NCBI GenBank assembly: GCA_017525245.1
Contig: JAFXTE010000090.1
Span: 1 to 36,272 of the forward strand
Length of the DNA: 36,272 nt
Direction: 5' to 3'
Source: Bacteroidales bacterium
GTDB lineage: Bacteria > Bacteroidota > Bacteroidia > Bacteroidales > WCHB1-69
The position numbers and the translations under genes are program-made. The notes beneath the pieces are model-generated. The model did no database searches. It saw only the letters and a program-made list of their open reading frames with translations, and was not told the origin of the DNA. Positions 24,030-31,015 of the stretch are shown here, in pieces (the first letter of the stretch is position 1; every line of letters begins with the position of its first letter).

Positions 24030-25133
24030 TCAATTTCTTTTATCCAACTGTTTGATACTGAACGTAATGAAAACGACTGCCATCAGGAAAAGCACTAACA
24101 TATAGCGCCAGATGTCCATAAAGCCAGAGCCTTTGATCATCACATCCTTGATGGCGAGAATGAACCATTTGGCAGGGAAAATGTTTGCCAGCCATTGGAA
24201 GAACAACGGCATGCTGTTCAGCGGGAAAAGAAAGCCCGACAGCAGCACGGTGGGAAGAAAAAGCCCCATCATCGTGATCATCATGGCATCCAACTGCGAG
24301 GTGCTGACCGAGGAAATCAACATTCCGAACGATGCTGCCGTCATCATGAAAATGACACAAAGGAACAACAGGAAGGGAACACTGCCGTTAATCGGCATTT
24401 TGAATACCAAAACACTGATAACCAATATGATAATGGTACTCAAAAAGGAAATTATCATGTAGGGAATAACTTTCCCGATGATAATGTGGATTTTGCTGAC
24501 AGGGGTAATTAGGAGCATCCGCATCGTGCCAGTCTCCTTTTCGCGAGCCAGCGTGATGGAGGTCATCAGCGCCGTCACCAAAATCATGATCAGTGTGATG
24601 ATGCCCGGCACAAACATATAAACGCTGTTCGATGTCGGATTGTACAACATCTTGGTGTTGATAGTGAAGTTCTGCGACATACCCGTCGTCGCATTGTAGT
24701 CGCTCTCAAAATCGTGGACCACGGCGCGGACGTAATTGTTCAGGATGGAGGCAACATTCAGGTCGGAAACATCGTTGATGACCTGCAGCGTGGCGGTATG
24801 TTCACGTGACAAGGACTCCTCGAAATGCGAGGGGATGACCAGTGCGAGTTTGATGTTCTTCAGTTTGAAGTCGCTGTCCGCCTCCTGCTCGCTGCCCGGA
24901 TAAGAGACGATTTGGAAATAACCCGAGGCAGACAATTTCTTGCAGAGCTGTTTGGACTCTGAATCGTTCGCCTGGTCCAGCACGGATATTTTCGCGTTGC
25001 GGATTTCTGAGCTGATTGTGAAACCGAAGAGCAGCACCAACGCGATTGGCATGGCCAACACCAGAAAGAGCGTAATTTTATCCCGGAAAATATGGATAAA
25101 CTCCTTTTTCAATATCATCCGTAACTCTTTCAT
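24030..25133 (-). CDS. ABC-2 type transporter permease (first of pair)
   Basis: The product of about 367 residues is homologous in layout to the following permease: N-terminal span (ITLFLVLAMPIALVLLFGF), periplasmic domain, then five spans. The conserved segment TSITLAREKETGTMRMLLITPVSKIHIIIGK matches the ABC-2 family. It probably forms a heterodimer with its neighbour. The ATG at 25133 starts 2 bases past the ATPase stop codon; the same TTGATTATGA junction is found at both gene boundaries of the operon. Confidence 0.9.
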   Translation of the reverse strand: MKELRMILKKEFIHIFRDKITLFLVLAMPIALVLLFGFTISSEIRNAKISVLDQANDSESKQLCKKLSASGYFQIVSYPGSEQEADSDFKLKNIKLALVIPSHFEESLSREHTATLQVINDVSDLNVASILNNYVRAVVHDFESDYNATTGMSQNFTINTKMLYNPTSNSVYMFVPGIITLIMILVTALMTSITLAREKETGTMRMLLITPVSKIHIIIGKVIPYMIISFLSTIIILVISVLVFKMPINGSVPFLLFLCVIFMMTAASFGMLISSVSTSQLDAMMITMMGLFLPTVLLSGFLFPLNSMPLFFQWLANIFPAKWFILAIKDVMIKGSGFMDIWRYMLVLFLMAVVFITFSIKQLDKRN

Positions 25134-25135
25134 AA

Positions 25136-25858
25136 TCAACGGTTCACAAATTTCACAAACACTTCGTCAACACTGCTTACCCCCATCTGCTCCTTCAGTT
25201 CACTGGGAGTGCCAATCAGTTTCATTTGACCGTCCGACATGATGGAGATGCGGTTGCAATACTCCGCCTCATCCATATAATGGGTGGTAACCAAGATGGT
25301 AACTCCTTGGGAAGCAGTCTGATAAATAAGTTTCCAGAACTCGCGGCGCACGATAGGATCCACGCCGCTGGTCGGTTCGTCCAAGAACACAATGTCCGGA
25401 TGATGGAGGATGGCCGTGGCGAACGCCAGCTTCTGTTTCCAGCCGAGCGGGATGGAAGCGACCAACGTACTGGCCTGCCGTTCCATGTCAAGGCTGCGGA
25501 GACTTTCGTAGATCCTGTCCTTGAGCTCTTTGCGCGGGATTTTGTAGATAGTGCCGAACAGCTGCATATTCTCGAAGACCGTCAGGTCGTTGTAAAGGGA
25601 GAAGCGCTGGCTCATGTAGCCGATATGTTTCTTGATGAGTTTCGACTGGGTGAGGATGTCATAACCCGCGATGGTGGCCGTGCCGGACGTAGGCAGTAGC
25701 AGCCCGCTCATCATCTTGATGGCCGTGGTCTTCCCCGCCCCGTTGGCACCCAAAAAGCCGAAAATCTCACCGCGCTTCACCTGGAAGCTGATGTGATCCA
25801 CGGCAGTGAACGTTCCGAACTGCTTGGTAAGCTGGTCTGCTACAATACTATACGTCAT
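25136..25858 (-). CDS. ABC transporter ATP-binding protein (YbhF/CcmA-like)
   Basis: The 240-residue ATPase has Walker A GANGAGKTT at residues 37-45 and the Q-loop in YMSQRFSLYNDLTVFENM. In place of LSGGQ the signature is IPLGWKQKLAFATAI, the form seen in YbhF-type drug exporters. Walker B is IVFLDEPTSGVDP, and the H-loop His is in LVTTHYMDEAEYC. It drives export through the two permeases encoded downstream. No HlyD-type periplasmic adaptor or TolC-type channel gene is adjacent, although such operons often carry them. Confidence 0.93.
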   Translation of the reverse strand: MTYSIVADQLTKQFGTFTAVDHISFQVKRGEIFGFLGANGAGKTTAIKMMSGLLLPTSGTATIAGYDILTQSKLIKKHIGYMSQRFSLYNDLTVFENMQLFGTIYKIPRKELKDRIYESLRSLDMERQASTLVASIPLGWKQKLAFATAILHHPDIVFLDEPTSGVDPIVRREFWKLIYQTASQGVTILVTTHYMDEAEYCNRISIMSDGQMKLIGTPSELKEQMGVSSVDEVFVKFVNR

Positions 25859-25882
25859 CCTTGACAGTCAAAAAAACAATCG

Positions 25883-25891
25883 GCAAAAGTA
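25883..25891 (-). promoter_or_regulatory. Possible promoter -7 box for the ABC exporter operon
   Basis: TACTTTTGC on the minus strand fits TAnnTTTG and lies 25 bases before the ATPase start. A TTG on that strand lies 23 bases further upstream, slightly too far. Confidence 0.5.
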
Positions 25892-25931
25892 CACAAATTA
25901 TGAATATGTACAGACAACCTAATTCCTCCCC

Positions 25932-25953
25932 GTAGAGACGTTTCCTGAAACGT
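25932..25953. repeat. GTAGAGACG palindrome family, degenerate copy
   Basis: GTAGAGACGTTTC, then CTGAAACGTC, forms the inner GACGTTTC/GAAACGTC arms, but the right outer arm is lost. It belongs to the family at 26338, 32986 and 35116. It lies between the divergent ABC operon and the nfu gene. Confidence 0.7.
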
Positions 25954-26058
25954 CCCAACACCTCAGGAAAACATAACATTTCAGGGAAAAGATAAAGTAT
26001 CCTTTTCTGAACGAAATGAATATTTTTCATGAATCGTCAAGTGCATTCACATTTTTTG

Positions 26059-26067
26059 TATTTTTGC
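26059..26067 (+). promoter_or_regulatory. Promoter -7 box for the NfuA/NifU-like gene
   Basis: TATTTTTGC lies 18 bases before the ATG at 26085. It falls inside the longer open frame that begins at 26016, which argues that the longer frame's start is not used. Confidence 0.65.
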
Positions 26068-26084
26068 CGCCTAATTTTGAAGCA

Positions 26085-26333
26085 ATGGAATACGCCACGT
26101 TAGAACAGAAGGTCATCTCGATCATCGACCAGATCCGCCCCTATTTAGTGCAGGACGGCGGTGACATCGAATTTGTGGAACTCACCCCCGAAAATGTCGT
26201 GAAAGTGCGTCTCCAAGGCGCGTGCGGCACCTGCCCCCACGCCAAGATGACCCTCAAAAACGGCGTGGAACAGACGATCAAACACTATTTGCCCGATATT
26301 GATCACGTAGAGGACGTGGTCCTCGGATTCTAA
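26085..26333 (+). CDS. NifU C-terminal-domain (Nfu-type) Fe-S scaffold protein
   Basis: The 82-residue protein consists of a single NifU C-terminal domain. The paired cysteines of CGTC (Cys47 and Cys50) can hold a [4Fe-4S] cluster between two monomers for delivery to apoproteins. RPYLVQDGGDIEFVEL and VRLQGACGTCPHAKMTLKNG are diagnostic. The start at 26085 is set by the promoter box at 26059-26067; upstream residues of the open frame are not family-like. It is not near sufB (position 1-515) but works in the same pathway. Confidence 0.93.
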   Translation: MEYATLEQKVISIIDQIRPYLVQDGGDIEFVELTPENVVKVRLQGACGTCPHAKMTLKNGVEQTIKHYLPDIDHVEDVVLGF

Positions 26334-26337
26334 CCCC

Positions 26338-26365
26338 GTAGAGACGCAAAATTTTGTGTCTCTAC
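26338..26365. repeat. GTAGAGACG 28-bp palindrome, copy behind nfu
   Basis: GTAGAGACGCAAAA is followed at once by TTTTGTGTCTCTAC; the arms pair at 13 of 14 positions. It begins 4 bases after the nfu stop codon, so it might act as a terminator or processing hairpin, though without a T tract. Confidence 0.88.
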
Positions 26366-26394
26366 CACAAACGTAAATCGCAAACTATAAACAT

Positions 26395-26427
26395 CAATAA
26401 CCAATAACCTATAACCAATAACCATTA
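26395..26427 (+). repeat. 33-bp ATAACC-type repeat, copy B, before ychF
   Basis: CAATAACCAATAACCTATAA, then CCAATAACCATTA, ends 3 bases before the ychF ATG. It differs from copies C and D by one base. Confidence 0.9.
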
Positions 26428-26430
26428 CAA

Positions 26431-27527
26431 ATGGGATTAAAATGCGGCATAGTAGGACTGACAAACTCTGGTAAGACCACGATGTTCAACTGCATCTCCA
26501 ACACGAAGGCGGAGGTGACGGACTTCGCGTATAGTACGAACAAGTCCAACATCGGCGTGTGTCAAGTACCCGACGAGCGTCTGACCCACATCGACTCGTT
26601 CATCCATGCCGACAAGCTGGTCTATGCCAACTTGGACATCGTCGATATCCCCGGATTGGCGAAGGGTGCGAGCACCGGCGCCGGCATCGGCAACAGCTTC
26701 TTGGCGGACGTGCGCCTTTGCGACGCGCTCATCCACGTGCTCCGTTGCTTCGACAACCCTGCCCTACCCCACGAGGAAGGTTCCGTGGATCCGGTGAGAG
26801 ACATCGAGATTGTCGATTTCGAGCTGCAATGCAAGGATTTGGAACAGATTGAACGCAAGATCACCAAGGTGGAGAAAGCCGCGAAAGTCGGCGAGAAGAC
26901 CGCCAAGCATGACCTTGCCGTTCTGTTGAAATACAAGGAACATCTGGAAGGTTTCCAGAACGTGCGCACCCTGGAGGTCACGCCCGATGAGAAAGCGGTG
27001 GTGGCTGACATGATGCTACTCACCGAGAAGCCCGTGATGTTCGTCTGTAACGTGAATGACGACGACGCGGCCACCGGGAACGCCTATTCCGAGGCTGTGA
27101 AGAAATATGTGGAGGAGCATGGCGGAGAGATGTTGGTCATCGGTGCCACAGCGAATCCGAAATCGCCGAGCTGGAGAGCGAGGAGGACCGCAAGGCCTTC
27201 TTGGCCGACGTGGGCTTGACCGAGCCGGGCGTCAACAAGGTGATCCGTGCAGCCTACAAGATGCTGGATCTCATCTCCTTCTTCACCGTCGGTGGCAAGG
27301 AGAACCGCGCTTGGACGATCACGCGGGGCATGTTGGCACCGCAGGCGGCGGGCGTCATCCACAGCGACCTGGAACGCGGCTTCATCCGTGCGGAGGTCAT
27401 CAAATACGACGACCTGGTGAAATACGGGTCGGAGCTGAAATGCAAAGAGGCCGGCAAGTTGGCGGTCGAAGGCAAGAACTACGAAGTGCAAGACGGCGAC
27501 ATCCTGCACATTCGATTCAACGTATAA
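26431..27527 (+). pseudogene. ychF: Redox-regulated ATPase YchF, interrupted by a frameshift
   Basis: YchF is a ribosome-associated ATPase of the Obg/OLA1 group. The first 240 residues read normally: P-loop GLTNSGKTT (residues 9-17), VDIPGLAKGASTGAGIGNSF, RCFDNPALPHEEGSVDP and a coiled-coil helical insert. Near base 27152 the frame breaks: the expected ESEIAELESEEDRKAFLADV continues one frame over and runs to the normal TGS-domain C-terminus (ISFFTVGGKENRAWTI to DILHIRFNV) ending at 27527. Loss of one base after GCCACAGC would explain it; the total then corresponds to 365 residues, the usual length. As written, translation stops at 27219 with 262 residues and no TGS domain. Since the remainder is perfectly preserved, a sequencing or assembly error or a very recent mutation is likely. 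Confidence 0.9.
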
Positions 27528-27561
27528 TGGACTAAGGTGAATGGCATCGGTTATCCCATTT

Positions 27562-27594
27562 CAATAACCAATAACCCATAACCAATAACCATTA
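27562..27594 (+). repeat. 33-bp ATAACC-type repeat, copy C, before tRNA-Gly
   Basis: CAATAACCAATAACCCATAA, then CCAATAACCATTA, is identical to copy D (31984-32016). It ends 5 bases before the first base of tRNA-Gly, in the same position relative to the gene as the copies before protein genes. Confidence 0.9.
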
Positions 27595-27599
27595 CAAAA

Positions 27600-27672
27600 G
27601 CGGTAGTAGCTCAGTTGGCAGAGCGGCGGCTTCCCAAGCCGCAGGTCGCGGGTTCGAACCCCGTTTACCGCT
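27600..27672 (+). tRNA. tRNA-Gly (anticodon CCC)
   Basis: A complete 73-base cloverleaf can be drawn. The acceptor GCGGTAG pairs with TTACCGC (one G-U), the D arm is GCTC/GAGC, and the anticodon stem GCGGC/GCCGC carries loop TTCCCAA with anticodon CCC. The T arm holds the invariant TTCGAAC. The discriminator base is U, usual for glycine tRNA, and CCA is not encoded. A strong terminator follows 23 bases later. Confidence 0.96.
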
Positions 27673-27695
27673 CAAAGTCTCATAAGAGAATCAGT

Positions 27696-27731
27696 ATCAG
27701 CAATTTACAGAGGTAAATTGCTGATTTCTGT
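27696..27731 (+). terminator. Terminator behind tRNA-Gly
   Basis: A perfect 13-bp stem (ATCAGCAATTTAC with GTAAATTGCTGAT, loop AGAG) spans 27696-27725 and is followed by a T-rich run (TTCTGTTTT). It closes the ychF/tRNA unit. Confidence 0.85.
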
Positions 27732-28064
27732 TTTAAAATCGGGACAGAAACGGGACAAAATGTTTGTTGATTAAGATTCATCTCGGTTTTGTCAAAAAAT
27801 GCATCATTATTCGTCTCGGTTTTATCATAATTTGTTATTCAAGTTTCGCATATTTTTTTTTGCAATAAGTACTTTTTTAAGTAGAATCGTGGATTATTCG
27901 TGTGCGGATATGAGAGATCAATCCGTTCGCGAAGCAGCCCGATAGGGCTGAAGGGCTCGGTAGCAAATGGGATTTCCATGCGCGAGTTTCGCAGGCCGTC
28001 AGGCCTGCGGGCAAAAAAACATTAAACCATTAGAGCCTGTGTGTTGTAAAGAATATGGATTCCA
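27732..28064. other. Non-coding stretch with short direct and inverted repeats
   Basis: No gene is supported here. It contains two CGGGACA words (27740, 27751) and a 19-base direct repeat at 27776-27794 and 27809-27827 (17 of 19 identical, ATTCATCTCGGTTTTGTCA type). GC-rich palindromes follow: AGCCCGATAGGGCT and GCAGGCC-GTCA-GGCCTGC (27990-28007). The palindromes resemble those at 30403-30486. Confidence 0.6.
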
Positions 28065-28418
28065 TTGGGATTGTCAAACGTGAAACCATCCCCCGCACAC
28101 CTGACGGCGTGCGTATCCCTTCGCGACCGTCCATTCCTACCGAGCCCGGCAGACCTAACGGACTGCCAGCGCTGCCAGCTAGTCAGTGATTTGGCGGAAC
28201 TAGTTGGGCTGGCCGAGGAAAACGTGATGTCAACATCAACGATAAAAAATAGAAATGTATATAGAAAGACTGGGATAAGCATAACGACAAAAGGGACAAC
28301 GGTGCGCTACGGCACGTGAAAATACTGCCGCTATTTGCAATCTCCAATCTGTACGACGAAACTGAAAACACAGCTATGTATGCCGAAAAGGCACAACAGG
28401 ATATAGACCAAATGTAGA
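28065..28418 (+). pseudogene. Decayed coding remnant, unrecognised
   Basis: One frame is open from 28065 to a TGA at 28317-28319 and then continues to a TAG at 28416-28418. The second part reads KILPLFAISNLYDETENTAM, then YAEKAQQDIDQM, which has normal protein composition. The part just before the TGA (STSTIKNRNVYRKTGISI and onward) is also plausible, while the beginning looks random. The reading suggests the end of a gene broken by a nonsense codon. No family is recognised and no promoter box was found upstream. Confidence 0.3.
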
Positions 28419-28431
28419 AAAACGACACCCC

Positions 28432-28656
28432 TTATTTCACATTCCTGAAACTGGTCTTGGTGTTAAAGCCGGCTGACAGGATCTTCTCCGTGTTTGTGCG
28501 GCGGTCCTGAACGGGCTCATCCTTGGTCGCCACCAAATAGTTATAGACATTGGTCCAAACGCTTTCGGGCGAAAGAACTTTTGTGAGCCAAATCATAATA
28601 GTCGCGATGTGGATCTTCAATTTGCATACGTAACAATAATGACACTCTCTTGTCAT
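28432..28656 (-). CDS. Hypothetical 74-residue protein, possibly a gene fragment
   Basis: The frame has ATG and TAA and lies 26 bases downstream of a minus-strand TATTTTTGC box. The C-terminal half (SVWTNVYNYLVATKDEPVQD, then RRTNTEKILSAGFNTKTSFR) looks like real protein; the last part has a faint resemblance to the end of AraC-type helix-turn-helix domains (GFNxxTSFxxxFK) but lacks the final FK. It may be the remnant of a regulator or a small unknown gene. It sits in the gene-poor zone behind tRNA-Gly. Confidence 0.35.
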   Translation of the reverse strand: MTRECHYCYVCKLKIHIATIMIWLTKVLSPESVWTNVYNYLVATKDEPVQDRRTNTEKILSAGFNTKTSFRNVK

Positions 28657-28682
28657 ACTATCTCACGAATAGCAATGACCTC

Positions 28683-28691
28683 GCAAAAATA
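28683..28691 (-). promoter_or_regulatory. Promoter-like -7 box facing the gene-poor zone
   Basis: TATTTTTGC on the minus strand stands 26 bases before the ATG of the 74-residue ORF (28656). There is no TTG box at the expected place. Confidence 0.45.
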
Positions 28692-28960
28692 CATTTTTTT
28701 ATAATGGTACTGCCTCAGCTCCTTGATTTTCTTGGCGTGGTGTATATAATCATTAAAAAGTTTACCATTCATCAAAACAATTTGACACTATTGTTTTAAA
28801 AACATGCACTATTCATGACAAAAATCTCCACTTCTCCCGCCAAAATAAAACGAGACGAAAGTCAGTCATCTGTTCCGAAACCTATGTTTGGAAAATCAAA
28901 AATCCATAACACATTAAAACACTGCATTTTACAAACAGTCGAAAAATATTTCGGACATAG

Positions 28961-28991
28961 TTGCGGATATCAAAAAAAAGTGTATTTTTGC
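28961..28991 (+). promoter_or_regulatory. Promoter of rplS (TTG and TATTTTTGC)
   Basis: TTG at 28961-28963 is followed after 19 bases by TATTTTTGC (28983-28991), matching the Bacteroidota consensus. The rplS ATG lies 43 bases further on. A 65-residue open frame at 28815-29012 overlaps this promoter and is considered spurious. Confidence 0.75.
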
Positions 28992-29034
28992 AACCTCAAA
29001 ATTAAGGAGTAAATAGAAGAAAAAAGATAGAGCA

Positions 29035-29388
29035 ATGAAAAACGAGTTGATTCAATACGTAGAAGATAATTTCATTACGACCCGCGAGTTCCCGAAATTC
29101 AAAGCCGGTGACACCGTGAACGTTTCCTATAGAATTGTGGAAGGTTCAAAAGAACGTATCCAGAACTTCCAAGGCGTTGTCCTGCAAATCAAAGGCAGCA
29201 GCGTGAACAAGACCTTCACCGTGAGAAAGATCTCCGGCGGTATCGGTGTTGAGAGAGTGTTCCCCTTCACCTCCCCGATGATTGCCGACCTCAAGGTGGT
29301 GAAACGCGGTGTCGTCCGTAGAGCAAGAATTTACTATCTTCGTAATTTGACGGGTAAGAAAGCCCGTATTAAAGAGCGCAGAGGGTAA
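29035..29388 (+). CDS. rplS: 50S ribosomal protein L19
   Basis: The 117-residue protein of the large subunit sits at the 30S-50S interface. Typical features are [20 protein letters not shown] and [20 protein letters not shown], then [20 protein letters not shown] and [20 protein letters not shown]. Length is normal. The gene stands alone with its own promoter and terminator instead of being joined to rpsP-rimM-trmD as in Proteobacteria and Firmicutes. Confidence 0.98.
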   Translation: MKNELIQYVEDNFITTREFPKFKAGDTVNVSYRIVEGSKERIQNFQGVVLQIKGSSVNKTFTVRKISGGIGVERVFPFTSPMIADLKVVKRGVVRRARIYYLRNLTGKKARIKERRG

Positions 29389-29417
29389 TCATAATGTAAA
29401 GATTTTAATGGTTAATG

Positions 29418-29448
29418 AAAAAAGGATGGCTTTGGTCATCCTTTTTTT
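29418..29448 (+). terminator. Terminator of rplS
   Basis: AAAAAAGGATG pairs with CATCCTTTTTTT across an 8-base loop and ends in seven Ts, a classical intrinsic terminator 30 bases after the rplS stop codon. Its T tract contains the TTTG box of the next promoter. Confidence 0.85.
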
Positions 29449-29477
29449 GTGCGTGTTCGTAATTTGTGTATCTTTGC
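29446..29477 (+). promoter_or_regulatory. Promoter of the ICMT/PEMT-like methyltransferase gene
   Basis: TTTG at 29446-29449 is followed after 19 bases by TATCTTTGC (29469-29477). The start codon lies at 29504. The first box is formed by the end of the rplS terminator. Confidence 0.75.
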
Positions 29478-29503
29478 ACCCTGAAAAAAAAACAGCTGAG
29501 AAT

Positions 29504-30286
29504 ATGGCGTTAATCCAATCCATGGAGCAGAGCGGAGCAAAGCTCTTCAAGTACCGGGGACAGATCCCCGTGCTCATTTTCGTGCTCGCCCTGCCGCTAT
29601 TATGGCTCACCAACAGCAACATCTACGTCTGGGACACGTGGGGTTCGCCCCTGATGATCGTCTGCACCATCTGCGCCGCCGTGCTCACCTTTGCCGGCCT
29701 CGCCCTGCGTGCCTACACGGTCTGCACCACCCCGAAGGGCACATCGGGCCGCAACACCGCCCGACAGGTCGCCGACCACCTCAACACCAAAGGCATCTAT
29801 TCCGTGGTGCGCCACCCTCTCTACCTCGCCAACTACCTCATCTGGGCCGGTCTGCTCGTCTTCACGATGAACATCTGCGTATTCCTCGTCGTCTCCCTCG
29901 TCTATTGGATCTACTACGAGCGCATCATGATGGCCGAAGAGGCGTTCTTGCGCTCCAAATACGGTGACGAATTCGAGGAGTGGGCCACTCATGTGCCCGC
30001 ATTCCTCCCGAAATGGTCACTCTACGAAGGCGGCATGCTGCAATTCTCGTGGAAAACCTTCATCCGCCGCGAATACGCCACTATCATGTCCGTGCTCGTC
30101 TCCTACACCGTCGTGGACTACCTCCTCTTCCACCTGATCTGCGTCCGCAACTGCCCCGACAACGTCTGCCTCGGCTGGACCCGCCCCATGCTCTGGATTA
30201 CCCTCTCCTACACCGTCATTGCCCTCCTCATCAAACTCATCAAACACAAAACCACCTGGCTCGACGCCACCCCCGACCGAGATTGA
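29504..30286 (+). CDS. Membrane methyltransferase-like protein (ICMT/PEMT type)
   Basis: The 260-residue protein has about six hydrophobic spans. Its centre holds the family motif of isoprenylcysteine methyltransferase/phospholipid methyltransferase-type enzymes: GIYSVVRHPLYLANYLIWAG and YYERIMMAEEAFLRSKYGDEFEEW, with the conserved RHPxY and EE that frame the SAM site. Substrate is unknown; isoprenylcysteine itself is unlikely in bacteria, so a lipid or other small substrate is probable. The frame is open back to 29408, but the promoter (29446-29477) and the rplS terminator lie inside that extension, so the ATG at 29504 is the true start. Confidence 0.8.
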   Translation: MALIQSMEQSGAKLFKYRGQIPVLIFVLALPLLWLTNSNIYVWDTWGSPLMIVCTICAAVLTFAGLALRAYTVCTTPKGTSGRNTARQVADHLNTKGIYSVVRHPLYLANYLIWAGLLVFTMNICVFLVVSLVYWIYYERIMMAEEAFLRSKYGDEFEEWATHVPAFLPKWSLYEGGMLQFSWKTFIRREYATIMSVLVSYTVVDYLLFHLICVRNCPDNVCLGWTRPMLWITLSYTVIALLIKLIKHKTTWLDATPDRD

Positions 30287-30290
30287 CTAA

Positions 30291-30329
30291 TTCATAATTC
30301 ATAATTCATAATGCATAATGCTGAATGAA
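30291..30329. repeat. ATTCATA-type short repeats behind the methyltransferase gene
   Basis: Four to five successive words of TTCATAA/TGCATAA type follow the stop codon at 30286. No gene is supported between 30287 and 30520; the second half is a mosaic of GC-rich palindromes. Confidence 0.75.
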
Positions 30330-30402
30330 AAATAAAGAATAAAGAACTCTTATGAGATAGTATGTATGTTAAAAGTCCAATATTATTAAAACATCTTCCT
30401 TG

Positions 30403-30486
30403 AGCAGCCCCGGAGGGGCAAGACGCGCGAAGCGCTAATAACCCCACATAAGCGAAGCGCAGTGTGGGGGCAACAGCGAAGCGCAT
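30403..30486. repeat. Mosaic of GC-rich palindromes upstream of mce
   Basis: Three nested or adjacent palindromes are seen: GCCCCGGAGGGGC, GCGCGAAGCGC (CGAAGCGC recurs three times), and CCCCACA paired with TGTGGGG around AAGCGAAGCGCAG. The same style occurs at 27925-28007. It ends about 35 bases before the mce start. Confidence 0.75.
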
Positions 30487-30520
30487 CAACACGAAGTAAC
30501 AAACAAATAAAACCGCAAAT

Positions 30521-30925
30521 ATGAACATTACCCACATCGAACATCTCGGCATTGCCGTGAAAAGCTTGGAAACCGCAATCCCCTATTATGAGAACATCCT
30601 GGGGATGAAATGCTACAACATCGAAGAGGTCGCTGACCAAAAGGTGAAGACAGCCTTCTTCAAAGTCGGACAAACCAAAATCGAACTCTTGGAGCCGACA
30701 AGCCCGGAGAGCACCATCGCGAAGTTCATCGAGAACCGCGGCGAAGGCATCCACCACATCGCATTCGCGGTGCCCGACACCAACGAGGCTCTCCACGAAC
30801 TGGAGGAAAAAGAAGTGCGCCTCATCGACAAAGCCGCCCGTCCCGGCGCCGAACAGCTGATGATCGGCTTCGCCCACCCGAAAGCCACCGGTGGCGTCCT
30901 CACCGAATTCTGCTGCCCGAAATAA
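30521..30925 (+). CDS. mce: Methylmalonyl-CoA epimerase
   Basis: The 134-residue vicinal-oxygen-chelate enzyme interconverts the (R) and (S) forms of methylmalonyl-CoA, a step between succinate and propionate. Metal ligands fit the family: His8 in HIEHLGIAV, Glu55 in IELLEP, His79 in GIHHIAFAV and Glu129 in GVLTEFCC. Length and both domain halves are complete. The usual neighbours of the pathway (mutase or decarboxylase genes) are not in the window. No promoter box was found; the leader holds the GC-rich palindromes. Confidence 0.94.
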   Translation: MNITHIEHLGIAVKSLETAIPYYENILGMKCYNIEEVADQKVKTAFFKVGQTKIELLEPTSPESTIAKFIENRGEGIHHIAFAVPDTNEALHELEEKEVRLIDKAARPGAEQLMIGFAHPKATGGVLTEFCCPK

Positions 30926-30952
30926 GACGTAAGACTTGAGACGTAAGACGTA
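30924..30952. repeat. AGACGTA heptad repeats behind mce
   Basis: AAGACGTAAGACTTGAGACG and following words begin at the mce stop codon. They are the same words as at 6315-6346 (before tlyA). A related tract of the complementary word, AGTCTCAAGTCTCAAATCC, lies at 30991-31009 just before the DUF4199 gene. Confidence 0.8.
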
Positions 30953-31015
30953 TGATTAATTATCGAGGACATAGAAAGTATCTACCCAAAAGTCTCAAGT
31001 CTCAAATCCAATAAC

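Noticed and set aside
26016-26084. 23-residue N-terminal extension of the NifU-like protein
   Set aside because: The promoter -7 box lies inside it and the residues do not match the family.
27600-27960. attL-type duplication of the tRNA-Gly 3' end
   Set aside because: No second copy of the T-arm or acceptor sequence was found in the window.
28815-29012. 65-residue ORF upstream of rplS
   Set aside because: It overlaps the rplS promoter, has no recognisable features and ends just before the rplS leader.
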